Source of the DNA: Ottowia sp. SB7-C50
Lineage (GTDB): Bacteria; Pseudomonadota; Gammaproteobacteria; Burkholderiales; Burkholderiaceae_C
Direction of reading: 5' to 3'
NCBI RefSeq assembly: GCF_033110285.1
Contig: NZ_CP136995.1
Location: 1,178,001-1,242,000 of the forward strand
DNA: 64,000 bases
The position numbers were made by a program, and so were the translations under genes. The notes below the pieces were generated by a model. That model searched no databases. It worked only from the letters and a program-made list of their open reading frames with translations, and was not told the origin of the DNA. Positions 51,723 through 60,170 of the stretch are shown one piece after another. Each line of letters starts with the position of its first letter. Position 1 is the stretch's first letter.

Positions 51723-53570
51723 ATGTCCTGGGCTGGCAAACTTCTCCGCGTCAACCTGACCGAAGGCACCGTCAAATCCGAACCGCTGAACATGGACTGG
51801 GCGCGCCAGTACATCGGCTCGCGCGGGCTCGGCACCAAGTACCTCACCAGCGAGATCGATCCCAAGGTCGATCCGCTGTCGGCCGACAACAAGATCATCT
51901 GGGCCACCGGGCCGCTGACGGGCACCATGGCCTCGACCGGCGGGCGCTACACCGTCATCACCAAGGGCCCGCTCACCGGCGCCATTGCCTGCTCCAACTC
52001 GGGCGGCTACTGGGGCGCCGAACTGAAGATGGCCGGCTGGGACATGGTGATCTTCGAAGGCAAGAGCCCGAAGCCCGTGTACCTGTACATCAACGACGAC
52101 ACCGCCGAGCTGCGCGACGCCGCCGACATCTGGGGCAAGAGCGTTTGGGAGACCGAGGAGCACCTCAAGAAGACCCTGCAAGACCCGCTGACGCGCGTGT
52201 CCAGCATCGGCAAGGCGGGCGAAAACCAGGTGCTGTTTGCGGCCGTGGTGAACGACCTGCACCGCGCCGCCGGCCGTTCCGGCGTGGGCGCCGTGATGGG
52301 CAGCAAGAACCTCAAGGCCATCGCGGTGCGCGGCACCAAGGGCGTGGGCAACATCCGCGACCCGAAAGCCTTCATGGCCGAGACCTTTGCGCGCAAGAAG
52401 ATCCTGCACGAGCACCCGGTCACCGGCCAGGGCCTGCCCACGTTTGGCACACAGGTGCTGATGAACGTGATCAACGAAGTGGGCGCGCTGCCCACGCGCA
52501 ACCACCGCGACGTGCAGTTCGAAGGCGCCAAGGACATTTCCGCCGAAGCCATGGCCACGCCGCGCAAGACGGACGGCAAGAAGCACCTGGTGACCAACCA
52601 GGCCTGCTTTGGCTGCACCATCGCCTGCGGGCGCATCAGCAAGATCGACGAGACGCACTTCACGGTGCAGACCAAGCCGCAGTACTGGGGCGCGAGTGGG
52701 GGCCTTGAATACGAAGCCGCCTGGGCGCTGGGCGCCGCCAACGGCGTAAACGACCTGGAGGCGTTGCAATACGTCAACCTGCTGTGCAACGAGGAAGGCA
52801 TCGACCCCATCAGCTTTGGCGCCACCGTGGGCCTGGTGATGGAGCTGTACGAAATGGGTGTGCTGACCAAGGAGCAGATCGGCATCGAGGCGCCGTTCGG
52901 CTCGGCCCAGGCGCTGGCTTTTCTGGCGGAAGAAACCGTGAACGGCCGCGGCTTTGGCAAGGAGATCGGCACCGGCTCCAAGCGCCTGGCGGCCAAGTAC
53001 GGGCACCCCGATCTGTCGATGTCGTCCAAGGGCCAGGAATTCCCGGCCTACGACGGCCGCGCGATCCAGGGCATTGGCCTGGCCTACGCCACCAGCAACC
53101 GCGGCGGCTGCCACCTGCGCGGCTACACCATTGCATCGGAAGTGCTGGGCATTCCGGTCAAGACCGAACCCACGGCGACCGAGGGCAAGCCCGAGTTGGT
53201 GAAAGCCTTCCAGGACGCCACGGCGGCGTTCGACTCGTCCGGCCTGTGCATCTTCACCACCTTCGCCTGGAGCCTGCCCGACCTGGCGCCGCAACTGGCG
53301 GCCGCGTGCGACGAAGGCTACACGGTGGAAGAGGTCGAGAAGATTGGCGAGCGCATCTGGAACATGGAGCGCGAGTTCAACAACGCCGCCGGCTTTACCA
53401 AGGCCGACGACAGCCTGCCCAAGCGCCTGAAGACGGAAGCGGCAAAGTCGGGCGGCTCGAAAGGCGCCGTCAGCCATGTGGACGAGATGCTGCCCAAGTA
53501 CTACGAAGTGCGCGGCTGGGACGCGGAAGGCCGGCCGACGCAGGCCACGCGCGAGCGGCTGGGGCTTTGA
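51723..53570 (+). CDS. aorB: Tungsten-dependent aldehyde:ferredoxin oxidoreductase
   Basis: A 615-residue AOR-family enzyme, the W-bis-pyranopterin subunit oxidising aldehydes to acids. The N-terminal domain has GKLLRVNLTEGTVKSEPL, RGLGTKYL, ATGPLTGT and CSNSGGYWGAELKMAGWD. The pterin-binding motif is GRSGVGAVMGSKNLKAIAV (about 184-202). The [4Fe-4S] ligands are C295-x2-C298-x3-C302 and C509 (SGLCIFT), in the classic AOR arrangement. It is closest in layout to the Aromatoleum aromaticum subfamily (AorABC). The tup operon nearby indicates that tungsten rather than Mo is the native metal (inference). Confidence 0.93.
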   Translation: MSWAGKLLRVNLTEGTVKSEPLNMDWARQYIGSRGLGTKYLTSEIDPKVDPLSADNKIIWATGPLTGTMASTGGRYTVITKGPLTGAIACSNSGGYWGAELKMAGWDMVIFEGKSPKPVYLYINDDTAELRDAADIWGKSVWETEEHLKKTLQDPLTRVSSIGKAGENQVLFAAVVNDLHRAAGRSGVGAVMGSKNLKAIAVRGTKGVGNIRDPKAFMAETFARKKILHEHPVTGQGLPTFGTQVLMNVINEVGALPTRNHRDVQFEGAKDISAEAMATPRKTDGKKHLVTNQACFGCTIACGRISKIDETHFTVQTKPQYWGASGGLEYEAAWALGAANGVNDLEALQYVNLLCNEEGIDPISFGATVGLVMELYEMGVLTKEQIGIEAPFGSAQALAFLAEETVNGRGFGKEIGTGSKRLAAKYGHPDLSMSSKGQEFPAYDGRAIQGIGLAYATSNRGGCHLRGYTIASEVLGIPVKTEPTATEGKPELVKAFQDATAAFDSSGLCIFTTFAWSLPDLAPQLAAACDEGYTVEEVEKIGERIWNMEREFNNAAGFTKADDSLPKRLKTEAAKSGGSKGAVSHVDEMLPKYYEVRGWDAEGRPTQATRERLGL

Positions 53571-53589
53571 GGGCTGACTTCCCTCTGGG

Positions 53590-53698
53590 ACAGAGCCTGC
53601 CCCGCTAACGCAGGGTAGGGTGAGGGCCGAGCACGTTCGCGCCGGTCGGCGCTTTCACCCTCAGCCCAACCCTCTGCCGCGCGGAAGCGGGCGTTTAG
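53590..53698. repeat. CCCAACCCTC-type repeat between aorB and aorC
   Basis: GCAGGGTAGGGTGAGGGCC and, inverted, TTTCACCCTCAGCCCAACCCTC: the two arms can pair. The same family occurs near 15751 and 33340. Together with the next element it makes a 200-bp aorB-aorC gap, much longer than other junctions of the operon. Confidence 0.6.
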
Positions 53699-53699
53699 A

Positions 53700-53757
53700 G
53701 AAAAAGGCTGCCACCGCGCTCCAGATAAGCGCTGGCAGCTATTATTTAAATAGCAAT
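53700..53757 (+). repeat. AGCGCTT dispersed repeat copy
   Basis: AAAAAGGCTGCCACCGCGCTCC-AGATAAGCGCTGGCAGCTAT-TATTTAAATAGC, 13 bp before the aorC ATG. One of the best-preserved copies. Confidence 0.8.
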
Positions 53758-53770
53758 CATCGCCGCCACC

Positions 53771-55051
53771 ATGCACCACCTCATCCTCGGCGCCGGTCCG
53801 GCCGGCGTCATCGCGGCGGAGACGATCCGCAAGCACGCGCCTGGCGACCAGATCACCCTCGTGGGCGACGAGCGAGAGCCGCCTTATTCACGCATGGCGA
53901 TCCCCTACCTGCTGGTCGGCGACATCGGCGAGCCCGGCACTTATCTGCGCAAGGGCGCGGACCACTTCGCCCAGCAGCGCATCGAGCTGATCCACGCACA
54001 GGCGACGAAGGTCGATGCGCAGGGCAAGACGGTCACGCTGGACAACGGGCAGACGCTGGCCTTCGACCGCCTGCTCATCGCCACCGGCTCGCACCCCGTG
54101 CGGCCGCCGATTCCGGGGCTGGACCTGCCCGGCGTCGACACCTGCTGGACGCTGCAGGATGCGCGCGACATCGCCACCCGCGCCGTGAAGGGCGCGCGCG
54201 TGCTGCAGATGGGCGCAGGCTTCATCGGCTGCATCATCATGGAAGCGCTGCAAAAGCGCGGCGTGCAACTCAGCGTGGTCGAGATGGGCGACCGCATGGT
54301 GCCGCGCATGATGGGCGAGGTGGCCGGCAACATGATCCGCGACTGGTGCGAGCGCCAGGGCGTGCGCGTGTACACCGGCCACAAGGTCGAGCGCATTGAA
54401 AAAGGCGAGGGCGACGCGCTGAAGGTGCACCTGTCGGGCGGCACCGTGCTCGATGCCGATCTGGTCATCAGTGCCACCGGCGTGCGCCCGGCCATCGGCT
54501 TTCTGGAGGGCAGCGGCGTCCAGTGCCTGCTGGGCGTGCTGACCGACGACTGCATGCAGACCAACGTGCCCGGCATCTATGCGGCGGGCGATTGCGCCGA
54601 GGCGTTCGACCCGTTCACCGGCAAGACCATCGTCAGCGCCATCCAGCCCAATGCGGCCGATCAGGCGCGCGTGGCCGCGCTCAACATGGTGGGGCAGCGC
54701 GCGGCGCTTAAGCTGGTCACGCAGATCAACGTGCTCGACACGCTGGGCCTCATTTCCACCAGCTTCGGCAACTGGCAGGGCGTGCCCGGTGGCGAACACG
54801 CCGAGCTGACCGACACGGCGGCGTGCCGGCACCTCAGCCTGCAGTTCAAGGACGACGTGCTGGTCGGCTGCAACTCGGTCGGCCTGACCGACCATGTGGG
54901 CGTGATGCGCGGCCTGGTCGAAGGTCAGATCCGCCTGGGCGACTGGAAAGACCGCCTGCTGAAAGACCCGATGCGGCTGACCGAGGCCTACCTGGCCCGT
55001 GCGCAAGGCCAGGGCGACTGGAGCGGCGCGGCCGACGCGCGGCGACGTTGA
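53771..55051 (+). CDS. aorC: FAD/NAD(H) subunit of tungsten aldehyde oxidoreductase
   Basis: A 426-residue pyridine-nucleotide-disulfide-family flavoprotein without the redox-active Cys pair. FAD motif is LILGAGPAGVIAAETI (residues 4-19), NAD(P) motif VLQMGAGFIGCIIMEAL, and the second FAD motif GIYAAGDCAEAFDPF. YSRMAIPYLLVGD and ATGSHPVRPPIPGL also fit. It passes electrons from the AorA ferredoxin to NAD+. It lacks a ribosome binding site; a dispersed repeat abuts the start. Third gene of the aor operon. Confidence 0.88.
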   Translation: MHHLILGAGPAGVIAAETIRKHAPGDQITLVGDEREPPYSRMAIPYLLVGDIGEPGTYLRKGADHFAQQRIELIHAQATKVDAQGKTVTLDNGQTLAFDRLLIATGSHPVRPPIPGLDLPGVDTCWTLQDARDIATRAVKGARVLQMGAGFIGCIIMEALQKRGVQLSVVEMGDRMVPRMMGEVAGNMIRDWCERQGVRVYTGHKVERIEKGEGDALKVHLSGGTVLDADLVISATGVRPAIGFLEGSGVQCLLGVLTDDCMQTNVPGIYAAGDCAEAFDPFTGKTIVSAIQPNAADQARVAALNMVGQRAALKLVTQINVLDTLGLISTSFGNWQGVPGGEHAELTDTAACRHLSLQFKDDVLVGCNSVGLTDHVGVMRGLVEGQIRLGDWKDRLLKDPMRLTEAYLARAQGQGDWSGAADARRR

Positions 55052-55062
55052 CGGCAGCGGCG

Positions 55063-55317
55063 ATGCGCATCACCTTCAAGCTGTTCGCCATGCTGGCCGA
55101 TTACCTGCCGCCCGAAACGCGGCCAGGCAATGAGATGACGCTCGACGTGGCGGCCGACGCCACCATCCAGCAGATCATCGCGCCCTTCAATCTGCCGCCC
55201 ACGCTGGTGCATCTGGTGCTGGTCAACGGCGAGTACATTCCGCCCGACGCGCGCGCCACCACCACGCTGCAGGAAGGCGACGCGCTGGCGATCTGGCCGC
55301 CCATTGCAGGCGGTTGA
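55063..55317 (+). CDS. aorD: MoaD/ThiS-like sulfur carrier of aor operon
   Basis: An 84-residue ubiquitin-fold protein: RITFKLFAMLADYLPP at the start and a C-terminal di-glycine (AIWPPIAGG) needed for thiocarboxylation. It is expected to supply sulfur for the pterin dithiolene of the W cofactor, as a dedicated MoaD paralogue. It is in the position of aorD in the Aromatoleum operon (recalled, not checked). Start ATG 55063, 11 bp after aorC. Confidence 0.85.
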   Translation: MRITFKLFAMLADYLPPETRPGNEMTLDVAADATIQQIIAPFNLPPTLVHLVLVNGEYIPPDARATTTLQEGDALAIWPPIAGG

Positions 55318-55625
55318 TGGCGCCAGGGCAGGTACCCGACGCGTTCGAGCGCCAGATGAGCGCCTCCGCCGCCGAATGGGAGCGGCTGCTGTGCGGCGCG
55401 CTGGTCAATCACGATTGGCGCCGTCTGGACGACGGTGGGGCCGAGGTCACGTTGACCGAGGGCGGCACGCTGACGCTGCGCTGGCACGCGGTCGAGCCGC
55501 ATCGCATCGCGCTGCTGAAGCTGCCCGCGCTGCGTGTGGTGTTCGAATTCCAGGGCGTGGCGCCGCCCGAGCGCGCATCGTTCATGCGCCACCTTGATCT
55601 GTATACGCACCGGGGTGGCGGTTGA
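55317..55625 (+). CDS. Small uncharacterised protein of aor operon
   Basis: A 102-residue protein that I do not recognise. Its ATG overlaps the MoaD-like stop (TGATG), so it is coupled to cofactor genes. The sequence is mixed alpha/beta without TM segments, signal peptide or Cys pairs: an N-terminal helix (VPDAFERQMSASAAEWERLLCGAL), then beta strands (EVTLTEGGTLTLRWHAVEPHRIALLKLPALRVVFEFQGV, region ~43-82), then an amphipathic helix (PPERASFMRHLDLYTHRGGG) with a Gly-rich tail. It could help W-cofactor insertion or AOR assembly (inference from position only). Confidence 0.7.
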   Translation: MAPGQVPDAFERQMSASAAEWERLLCGALVNHDWRRLDDGGAEVTLTEGGTLTLRWHAVEPHRIALLKLPALRVVFEFQGVAPPERASFMRHLDLYTHRGGG

Positions 55626-55647
55626 CGGCCACGCACCGCGGTGGACG

Positions 55648-56028
55648 TCAGTGACCCATGACCGCCGCCGCTGTCTTGATGCCCAGCACCGTGAGCGCCA
55701 GTGACCCGGCCAGGTGCAGCGCGGCGATGCCCAGCGCCTGCACGTAGCGCTGCGCCATCAGCATCTCGACCACCTCGGCACTGAAGCTGGAGAACGTGGT
55801 CAGCGCGCCCAGAAAGCCGGTGACCAGCAACAGTCGCCACGCAGGGTCGATGTCGGCATGGTGCTGGAACACCGCCACGCACAGGCCCACGAGATAACCG
55901 CCGATCAGGTTGGCCGCCAGCGTGCCCCAAGGCATCCACGCGCCGGCATGGTTCAACGCCAGCCCCAGCCGCCAGCGCAGCAACGCGCCGGCGCAGGCAC
56001 CGAGGCAGATGGCGAAGACGGCGTGCAT
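55648..56028 (-). CDS. crcB: Fluoride channel CrcB/Fluc
   Basis: A 126-residue inner-membrane protein with four TM helices that forms an antiparallel dual-topology dimer and exports fluoride. Visible: GACAGALLRWRLGLALN, WGTLAANLIGGYLVGLCVAV (conserved Asn) and LLVTGFLGALTTFSSFSAEVVEML (TTFSSF motif with Na+/F- site Phe and Ser/Thr). No fluoride riboswitch is visible upstream. Start ATG 56028. Confidence 0.93.
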   Translation of the reverse strand: MHAVFAICLGACAGALLRWRLGLALNHAGAWMPWGTLAANLIGGYLVGLCVAVFQHHADIDPAWRLLLVTGFLGALTTFSSFSAEVVEMLMAQRYVQALGIAALHLAGSLALTVLGIKTAAAVMGH

Positions 56029-56064
56029 GGATCTGTCGAACTGAACGGGGGCGCTGCTAAAGCC

Positions 56065-56157
56065 CGTCATTCCCGCGCCGGTGGGAATCCATGTCTGCCA
56101 TCACCGTATGCCGTTCTTTGGCCAGGCGGCTGGATTCCCGCCTGCGCGGGAATGGCG
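56065..56157. repeat. Inverted repeat, GTCATTCCCGCG family
   Basis: CGTCATTCCCGCGCCGGTGGGAATCCA faces, after a short spacer, TGGATTCCCGCCTGCGCGGGAATGG (quoted in part). A second member of the family at 5552-5660. It lies between crcB and rdgC. Confidence 0.7.
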
Positions 56158-56217
56158 GCGAAACGCGCTGCGCCGGGCAAATGAGCGTGGCATGCATCAC
56201 GCGACGGTTCAGCTCGG

Positions 56218-57231
56218 TCAAAACGGCGGACCGTCGTCGTCGGCCGCTGCGGCGGTCGGCGCGCGTTGCGCGGGCGGCGCGCCCGTTACGCCGGTGGCCG
56301 CAGGTACCTGGTCCGTTACTGCGGTTGAATTGGCCTCGCCGCCCAGCGCCTCGATCAGGTCGCCCATCAGGCCGCCGAGTTCGCCCGTGGCCAGCGCCAC
56401 GTCGGCGTCGAACCGGTCGTCGTCGCCGGACTTGCTGCCTTCGTCGAACACGCCTTCCTCAAACGCGATCTTCTTGAGCTGAAGCGCCTGCGTCAGCACA
56501 AAACCCACGCGGCCAGCCCAGCCCAGCGCCAGCCTGGTGGGCAGCTTGCCCTCGGCAATATGCTGGCGCACTTCGTCGGTCAGCAGCGGGTGGCGCGTGA
56601 ACTTGACGACCGCCGGCTCGTCGCCGCTGCCTTTCAGTTCGCACTCGCGTTCGACGTTGAAGGCGTGGGGCAGTGCGTCGCCACTCTCGTCGGCCAGCCA
56701 GGCTGCCATCGCGCCTTGCGGCGATTGCGCGGTCTGCAGCAGGCCCACTTCAAAGCCGCGCCCGGCCACCCGCGCCAGGCTGCTGATCAATTCGTCGGCC
56801 TTGCCCTGCGCACCCGCGTCCAGCACCAGCCAGCGGCGCTGCGGGTCGATCCAGGCGGTGATCTGGCTGCGGCGCGGAAAGGCCTGCGGCAGCAGCGAGA
56901 TCAGCGCGTCGTCACGGATGTCGCGTGCTTCCTTCTTGCCCGGCTTGCGGCCGGTGGTCTTCTCGATCTGCTCGATGACTTCCTGCGCCTTGCGCCGCAC
57001 GGCATCGCCCGGCACCGACTTGGTTTCGAGGCAGAACCGCGCGATCCATTGCCCGTCCACGCTTTCGACCAGCGCGCCATGCGCTTCACCGCGCGGCGGC
57101 ACCCATCCGCTGGACTTCTGCTGCGACGCGCCGCATTCGGCAAACGGCTCCGCGGCCAGGGCTTCTTCCCACTGCTCGGCCGACCGCGGCCAGTCGGGGC
57201 CGATCCGGTAGAGCATCACATTCTTGAACAA
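56218..57231 (-). CDS. rdgC: Recombination-associated protein RdgC
   Basis: A 337-residue toroidal DNA-binding protein that modulates RecA. It aligns along its whole length with E. coli RdgC: FKNVMLYRIG at the start, CGASQQKSSGWVPPRG, ISLLPQAFPRRSQITAWID, RHPLLTDEVRQHIAEGKLPTRLALGW and FDADVALATGELGGLMGDLIEALGGEA. A ~40-residue Ala/Pro/Asp-rich tail follows and is not conserved. Start TTG 57231 is supported by AAGGA 5 nt upstream. Confidence 0.94.
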   Translation of the reverse strand: MFKNVMLYRIGPDWPRSAEQWEEALAAEPFAECGASQQKSSGWVPPRGEAHGALVESVDGQWIARFCLETKSVPGDAVRRKAQEVIEQIEKTTGRKPGKKEARDIRDDALISLLPQAFPRRSQITAWIDPQRRWLVLDAGAQGKADELISSLARVAGRGFEVGLLQTAQSPQGAMAAWLADESGDALPHAFNVERECELKGSGDEPAVVKFTRHPLLTDEVRQHIAEGKLPTRLALGWAGRVGFVLTQALQLKKIAFEEGVFDEGSKSGDDDRFDADVALATGELGGLMGDLIEALGGEANSTAVTDQVPAATGVTGAPPAQRAPTAAAADDDGPPF

Positions 57232-57317
57232 GGCGATCCTTTATGACACGACGGCAAAATCGGGCCGCCATCTTAGTGGATCGCCGGGCGCGCGTTGCGG
57301 TGGCGCGTCGATGCGCG

Positions 57318-58625
57318 TCAGCCCTTGCCCATGACCATGTCGGGCAGGCTGGTCACGATCTGCGGAAATGCCGTGATCAGCACGATGCAGATCACCAGGC
57401 AGACGAAGAAGGGGATGGCGGCGCGGGCGATGGTGTTGCTGTCCTTGCCGGTCATGTTCTGCAGCACGAACAGGTTGAAGCCCACAGGCGGCGTAACTTC
57501 GGCGATCTCGACCAGCAGCACGATGAAGATACCGAACCAGATCAGGTCGAAGCCGGCCTTCTGGATCATGGGCAGCACCACGGCGCTGGTCAACACGATC
57601 ATGCTGATGCCGTCGAGCGCCGTGCCCAGCACCAGGTAGACGAGCGTCAGCACGCCGATCAGCGCGAAGGGCGACAGGTGCATGGCGTTGACCCACTCGG
57701 CCAGCTCGCGTGGGATGCCGGTGAAGGCCATGGTCTTGGTGAGGAAAGCCGCGCCCGCCAGGATGAACATGATCATGCAGCTGGTGCGGGTGGTGCCCAT
57801 CACGCCTTCCTTGAAGTTTTTCCAGGTCAGGCTCTTGCTCCACCAGGCCAGCCCCAGCGAGCCGGCCACGCCGTACGCCGCGCATTCCGTCGCCGTCGCC
57901 CAGCCGGCCACCAGCACCCACACGATGAAGACGATCAGCGCGGTGACGGGAATCAGGTTGCCCGACTGGCGAATCTTTTCGCGGAACGAGGTGGGCGGGT
58001 CGGCCGCTGGGACCTGGTCGGGGTGGCGAATGCTCCACCACATGATGTAGCCCGAAAACAGCGCCATCAGCAGGAAGCCCGGCAGAAACCCGGCCAGGAA
58101 GATGCGGATGATGGAGGCGTCGGCGGCCACGGCGTACACCACCATGGTGATCGACGGCGGGATCAGGATGCCCAGCGTGCCCGCCGTGGCCAGCGACCCC
58201 AGCGCGATCTTCTCGCTGTAGCCGCGCTTGATGAGTTCAGGCAGCGCGACCTTGCTGATGGTGGCGCAGGTGGCCGCCGACGAGCCGGACACCGAGCCGA
58301 AGATGCCGCAGCCCAGGATCGTGGTGTGCATCAGCCGCCCAGGCACGCGATTCAGCCAGGGGCGCAGGCCCTCGAACATCTCTTCGCTCAGCCGGGTGCG
58401 AAACAGGATTTCGCCCATCCAGATGAACAGCGGCAACGCTGCCAGTTCCCAGCTGGCGTTGCTTTCCCAGAAGGCCGAGAACAGGTTGTTGCCCGGCGAC
58501 GTGTTGGTGAAGAAGGCCTGGCCGACCCAGCCGCAAATGGCCAGCGTCATGGCGATCCAGACGCCGCCGGAGAGCAGCAGCAGCATGATGAACAGCAGCA
58601 GGCCGCCAACGAGCAGAATATCCAT
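57318..58625 (-). CDS. TRAP transporter large permease (DctM)
   Basis: A 435-residue DctM-family membrane protein with about a dozen TM segments: ILLVGGLLLFIMLLLLSGGVWIAM, VSGSSAATCATISKVALPELIKRGY, GSLATAGTLGILIPPSITMVVYAVAAD and LDGISMIVLTSAVVLPMIQKAGFDLIWFG. No C-terminal tail, unlike the DctM at 39308. It works with DctQ (58646) and DctP (59187); the order dctP-dctQ-dctM on the minus strand suggests one operon. Confidence 0.93.
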   Translation of the reverse strand: MDILLVGGLLLFIMLLLLSGGVWIAMTLAICGWVGQAFFTNTSPGNNLFSAFWESNASWELAALPLFIWMGEILFRTRLSEEMFEGLRPWLNRVPGRLMHTTILGCGIFGSVSGSSAATCATISKVALPELIKRGYSEKIALGSLATAGTLGILIPPSITMVVYAVAADASIIRIFLAGFLPGFLLMALFSGYIMWWSIRHPDQVPAADPPTSFREKIRQSGNLIPVTALIVFIVWVLVAGWATATECAAYGVAGSLGLAWWSKSLTWKNFKEGVMGTTRTSCMIMFILAGAAFLTKTMAFTGIPRELAEWVNAMHLSPFALIGVLTLVYLVLGTALDGISMIVLTSAVVLPMIQKAGFDLIWFGIFIVLLVEIAEVTPPVGFNLFVLQNMTGKDSNTIARAAIPFFVCLVICIVLITAFPQIVTSLPDMVMGKG

Positions 58626-58645
58626 GGTAGGGCCGGAGTTGACGG

Positions 58646-59179
58646 TCAGACGTCGGACGAGAAATCACCGTGGGCGTGGCGTTCTTCCACCGCGACCACG
58701 TAGGTCGGGCGCGCACCGCGCAGCACCAGAATCAGTTCATCGACCATGGCCACCAGCAGCAGCAGCGCGCCCAGCGCGAAGCTGCTTTGCGGGATCCAGA
58801 TCGGAATGGGGAGCAGACCCTGCGCCAGTTCGTTGAACTGCCAGCTCTCGTACGTGAACCGCACCGCCCAGAACGCCAGGTAGCCGACGCTGACGGTGCC
58901 GATCAGCAGCGCTGCGATTTCCAGCACACGGCGTTTGCGTTCGGACAGGTGTTCGAGCAGCAATGTGACGCGGACGAAGTCGCCGTGCTTGAACGCATGC
59001 GCCATGGCGAAGAAGGACGCGGCTGCGCACATCCATGCCACCACGTCGTTCACCGCACCAGTGCGCACGCCGAATTCGCGCAGGATGCTCTGGCCGATCA
59101 TCGCCACGCAGATGAGCACGATGAAGCAGCCCCCGAGCGCGCCCGAGGCCAGGTACAGGCGATCCAGAAACCGGCGCAC
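58646..59179 (-). CDS. TRAP transporter small permease (DctQ)
   Basis: A 177-residue four-TM protein (LASGALGGCFIVLICVAMIGQSI; VVAWMCAAASFFAMAHAFKHGDFVRVTLLLEHL; VLEIAALLIGTVSVGYLAFWAV; SSFALGALLLLVAMVDELILVL). The AHAFKHGDFVRV segment is DctQ-typical. Start GTG 59179, 7 nt after the dctP stop; dctM follows after 20 nt. It ties the receptor at 59187 to DctM. Confidence 0.9.
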   Translation of the reverse strand: MRRFLDRLYLASGALGGCFIVLICVAMIGQSILREFGVRTGAVNDVVAWMCAAASFFAMAHAFKHGDFVRVTLLLEHLSERKRRVLEIAALLIGTVSVGYLAFWAVRFTYESWQFNELAQGLLPIPIWIPQSSFALGALLLLVAMVDELILVLRGARPTYVVAVEERHAHGDFSSDV

Positions 59180-59186
59180 GGGCGGA

Positions 59187-60170
59187 TCAGTTCTTGCGGA
59201 AGGCGGAGATCACCGCCGTGCCATCGGCGCCGGCCTTCTTCTCCCAATCGGCCAGCATGATGGAGCCGACCTGCTTGAGGTCGCCCATCAGCTTGGGCGA
59301 GGGCTTCATGATCTTCATGCCCTTGTCGGCGAGCGCCTTGGAATACCACTCGTTCTTTTCCTGGCTGATCTTCCAGCCGCGCGTTTCCGCTTCGGCCGCG
59401 GCCTTCAGCACGGCGGCCTGCGTCGTGGCATCCAGCGCGGCAAAGGCCTTCTGGTTCACGATGATGGCGTTCTTGGGCAGCCAGGCCTGGGTGTCGTACC
59501 AGTACTTGATGCTCTCGTAGGTCTTGGTGTCGTAACCCGTCGAGCCGGAGCTCATGTAGCTGTTGATCACGCCGGTGGCCAGCGCCTGCGACAGTTCTGC
59601 CGCCTGGATGGTGACCGGCTGGGCGCCGACCAGCTCGGCGATCTTGGCGGTGGCAGGGCTGTAAGCGCGCCACTTCAGGCCGCGCATCTCGGCCACCGAG
59701 CCGATTTCCTTGTTGACATAGATGCCCTGCGGCGGCCAGGGCACGGTGAACAGCACCTTCATGCCTTGCCCGCCCAGCAGCTTTTCAAGCACCGGCTTCT
59801 GCGCCGTGGCCAGCTTGCGTGCCTCGGCATAGCTGGTGGCCAGGAAAGGAATGCCGTCGGCGCCGTAAATCGGGTTTTCGTTCTCGAAGTTGACCAGCAG
59901 CACTTCGCCGGCCTGGGCCTGGCCGCTTTGCACGGCGCGCTTGATTTCGTTGGCCTTGAACAGCGACGCGTTGGCGTGCACGGTGATCTTGAGCTTACCG
60001 CCCGTGGCCGCGTCCACGTCCTTGGCGAACTGCACCAGGTTTTCGGTGTGGAAGTTGGTCGCCGGGTAGGCCGAGGGCAGATCCCACTTGGTCTGGGCGC
60101 TGGCGCCAGCGGCAAAGCCGATGAAAGAAAGGCCCAGCACCGTGCTGGTGGCGCGTCGGGTGAACGTCAT
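59187..60170 (-). CDS. TRAP solute receptor (DctP)
   Basis: A 327-residue periplasmic receptor: a signal peptide with a Tat-like start (MTFTRRATSTVLGLSFIGFAAGASAQ) and the DctP fold (KWDLPSAYPATNFHTENLVQFAKDV, ANEIKRAVQSGQAQAGEVLLVNF, EMRGLKWRAYSPATAKIAELVGAQPVTI, WLPKNAIIVNQKAF). The carboxylate-contacting Arg is probably in RGLKWRAY. It is divergent from the regulator and racemase/oxoprolinase genes, so pyroglutamate or a hydantoin-derived carboxylate is a possible ligand (inference). Confidence 0.92.
   Translation of the reverse strand: MTFTRRATSTVLGLSFIGFAAGASAQTKWDLPSAYPATNFHTENLVQFAKDVDAATGGKLKITVHANASLFKANEIKRAVQSGQAQAGEVLLVNFENENPIYGADGIPFLATSYAEARKLATAQKPVLEKLLGGQGMKVLFTVPWPPQGIYVNKEIGSVAEMRGLKWRAYSPATAKIAELVGAQPVTIQAAELSQALATGVINSYMSSGSTGYDTKTYESIKYWYDTQAWLPKNAIIVNQKAFAALDATTQAAVLKAAAEAETRGWKISQEKNEWYSKALADKGMKIMKPSPKLMGDLKQVGSIMLADWEKKAGADGTAVISAFRKN

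Noticed and set aside
55648-56070. Fluoride riboswitch upstream of crcB
   Set aside because: The upstream 40 bases hold no GGCGAUGG-type core; the region is taken up by the GTCATTCC repeat.
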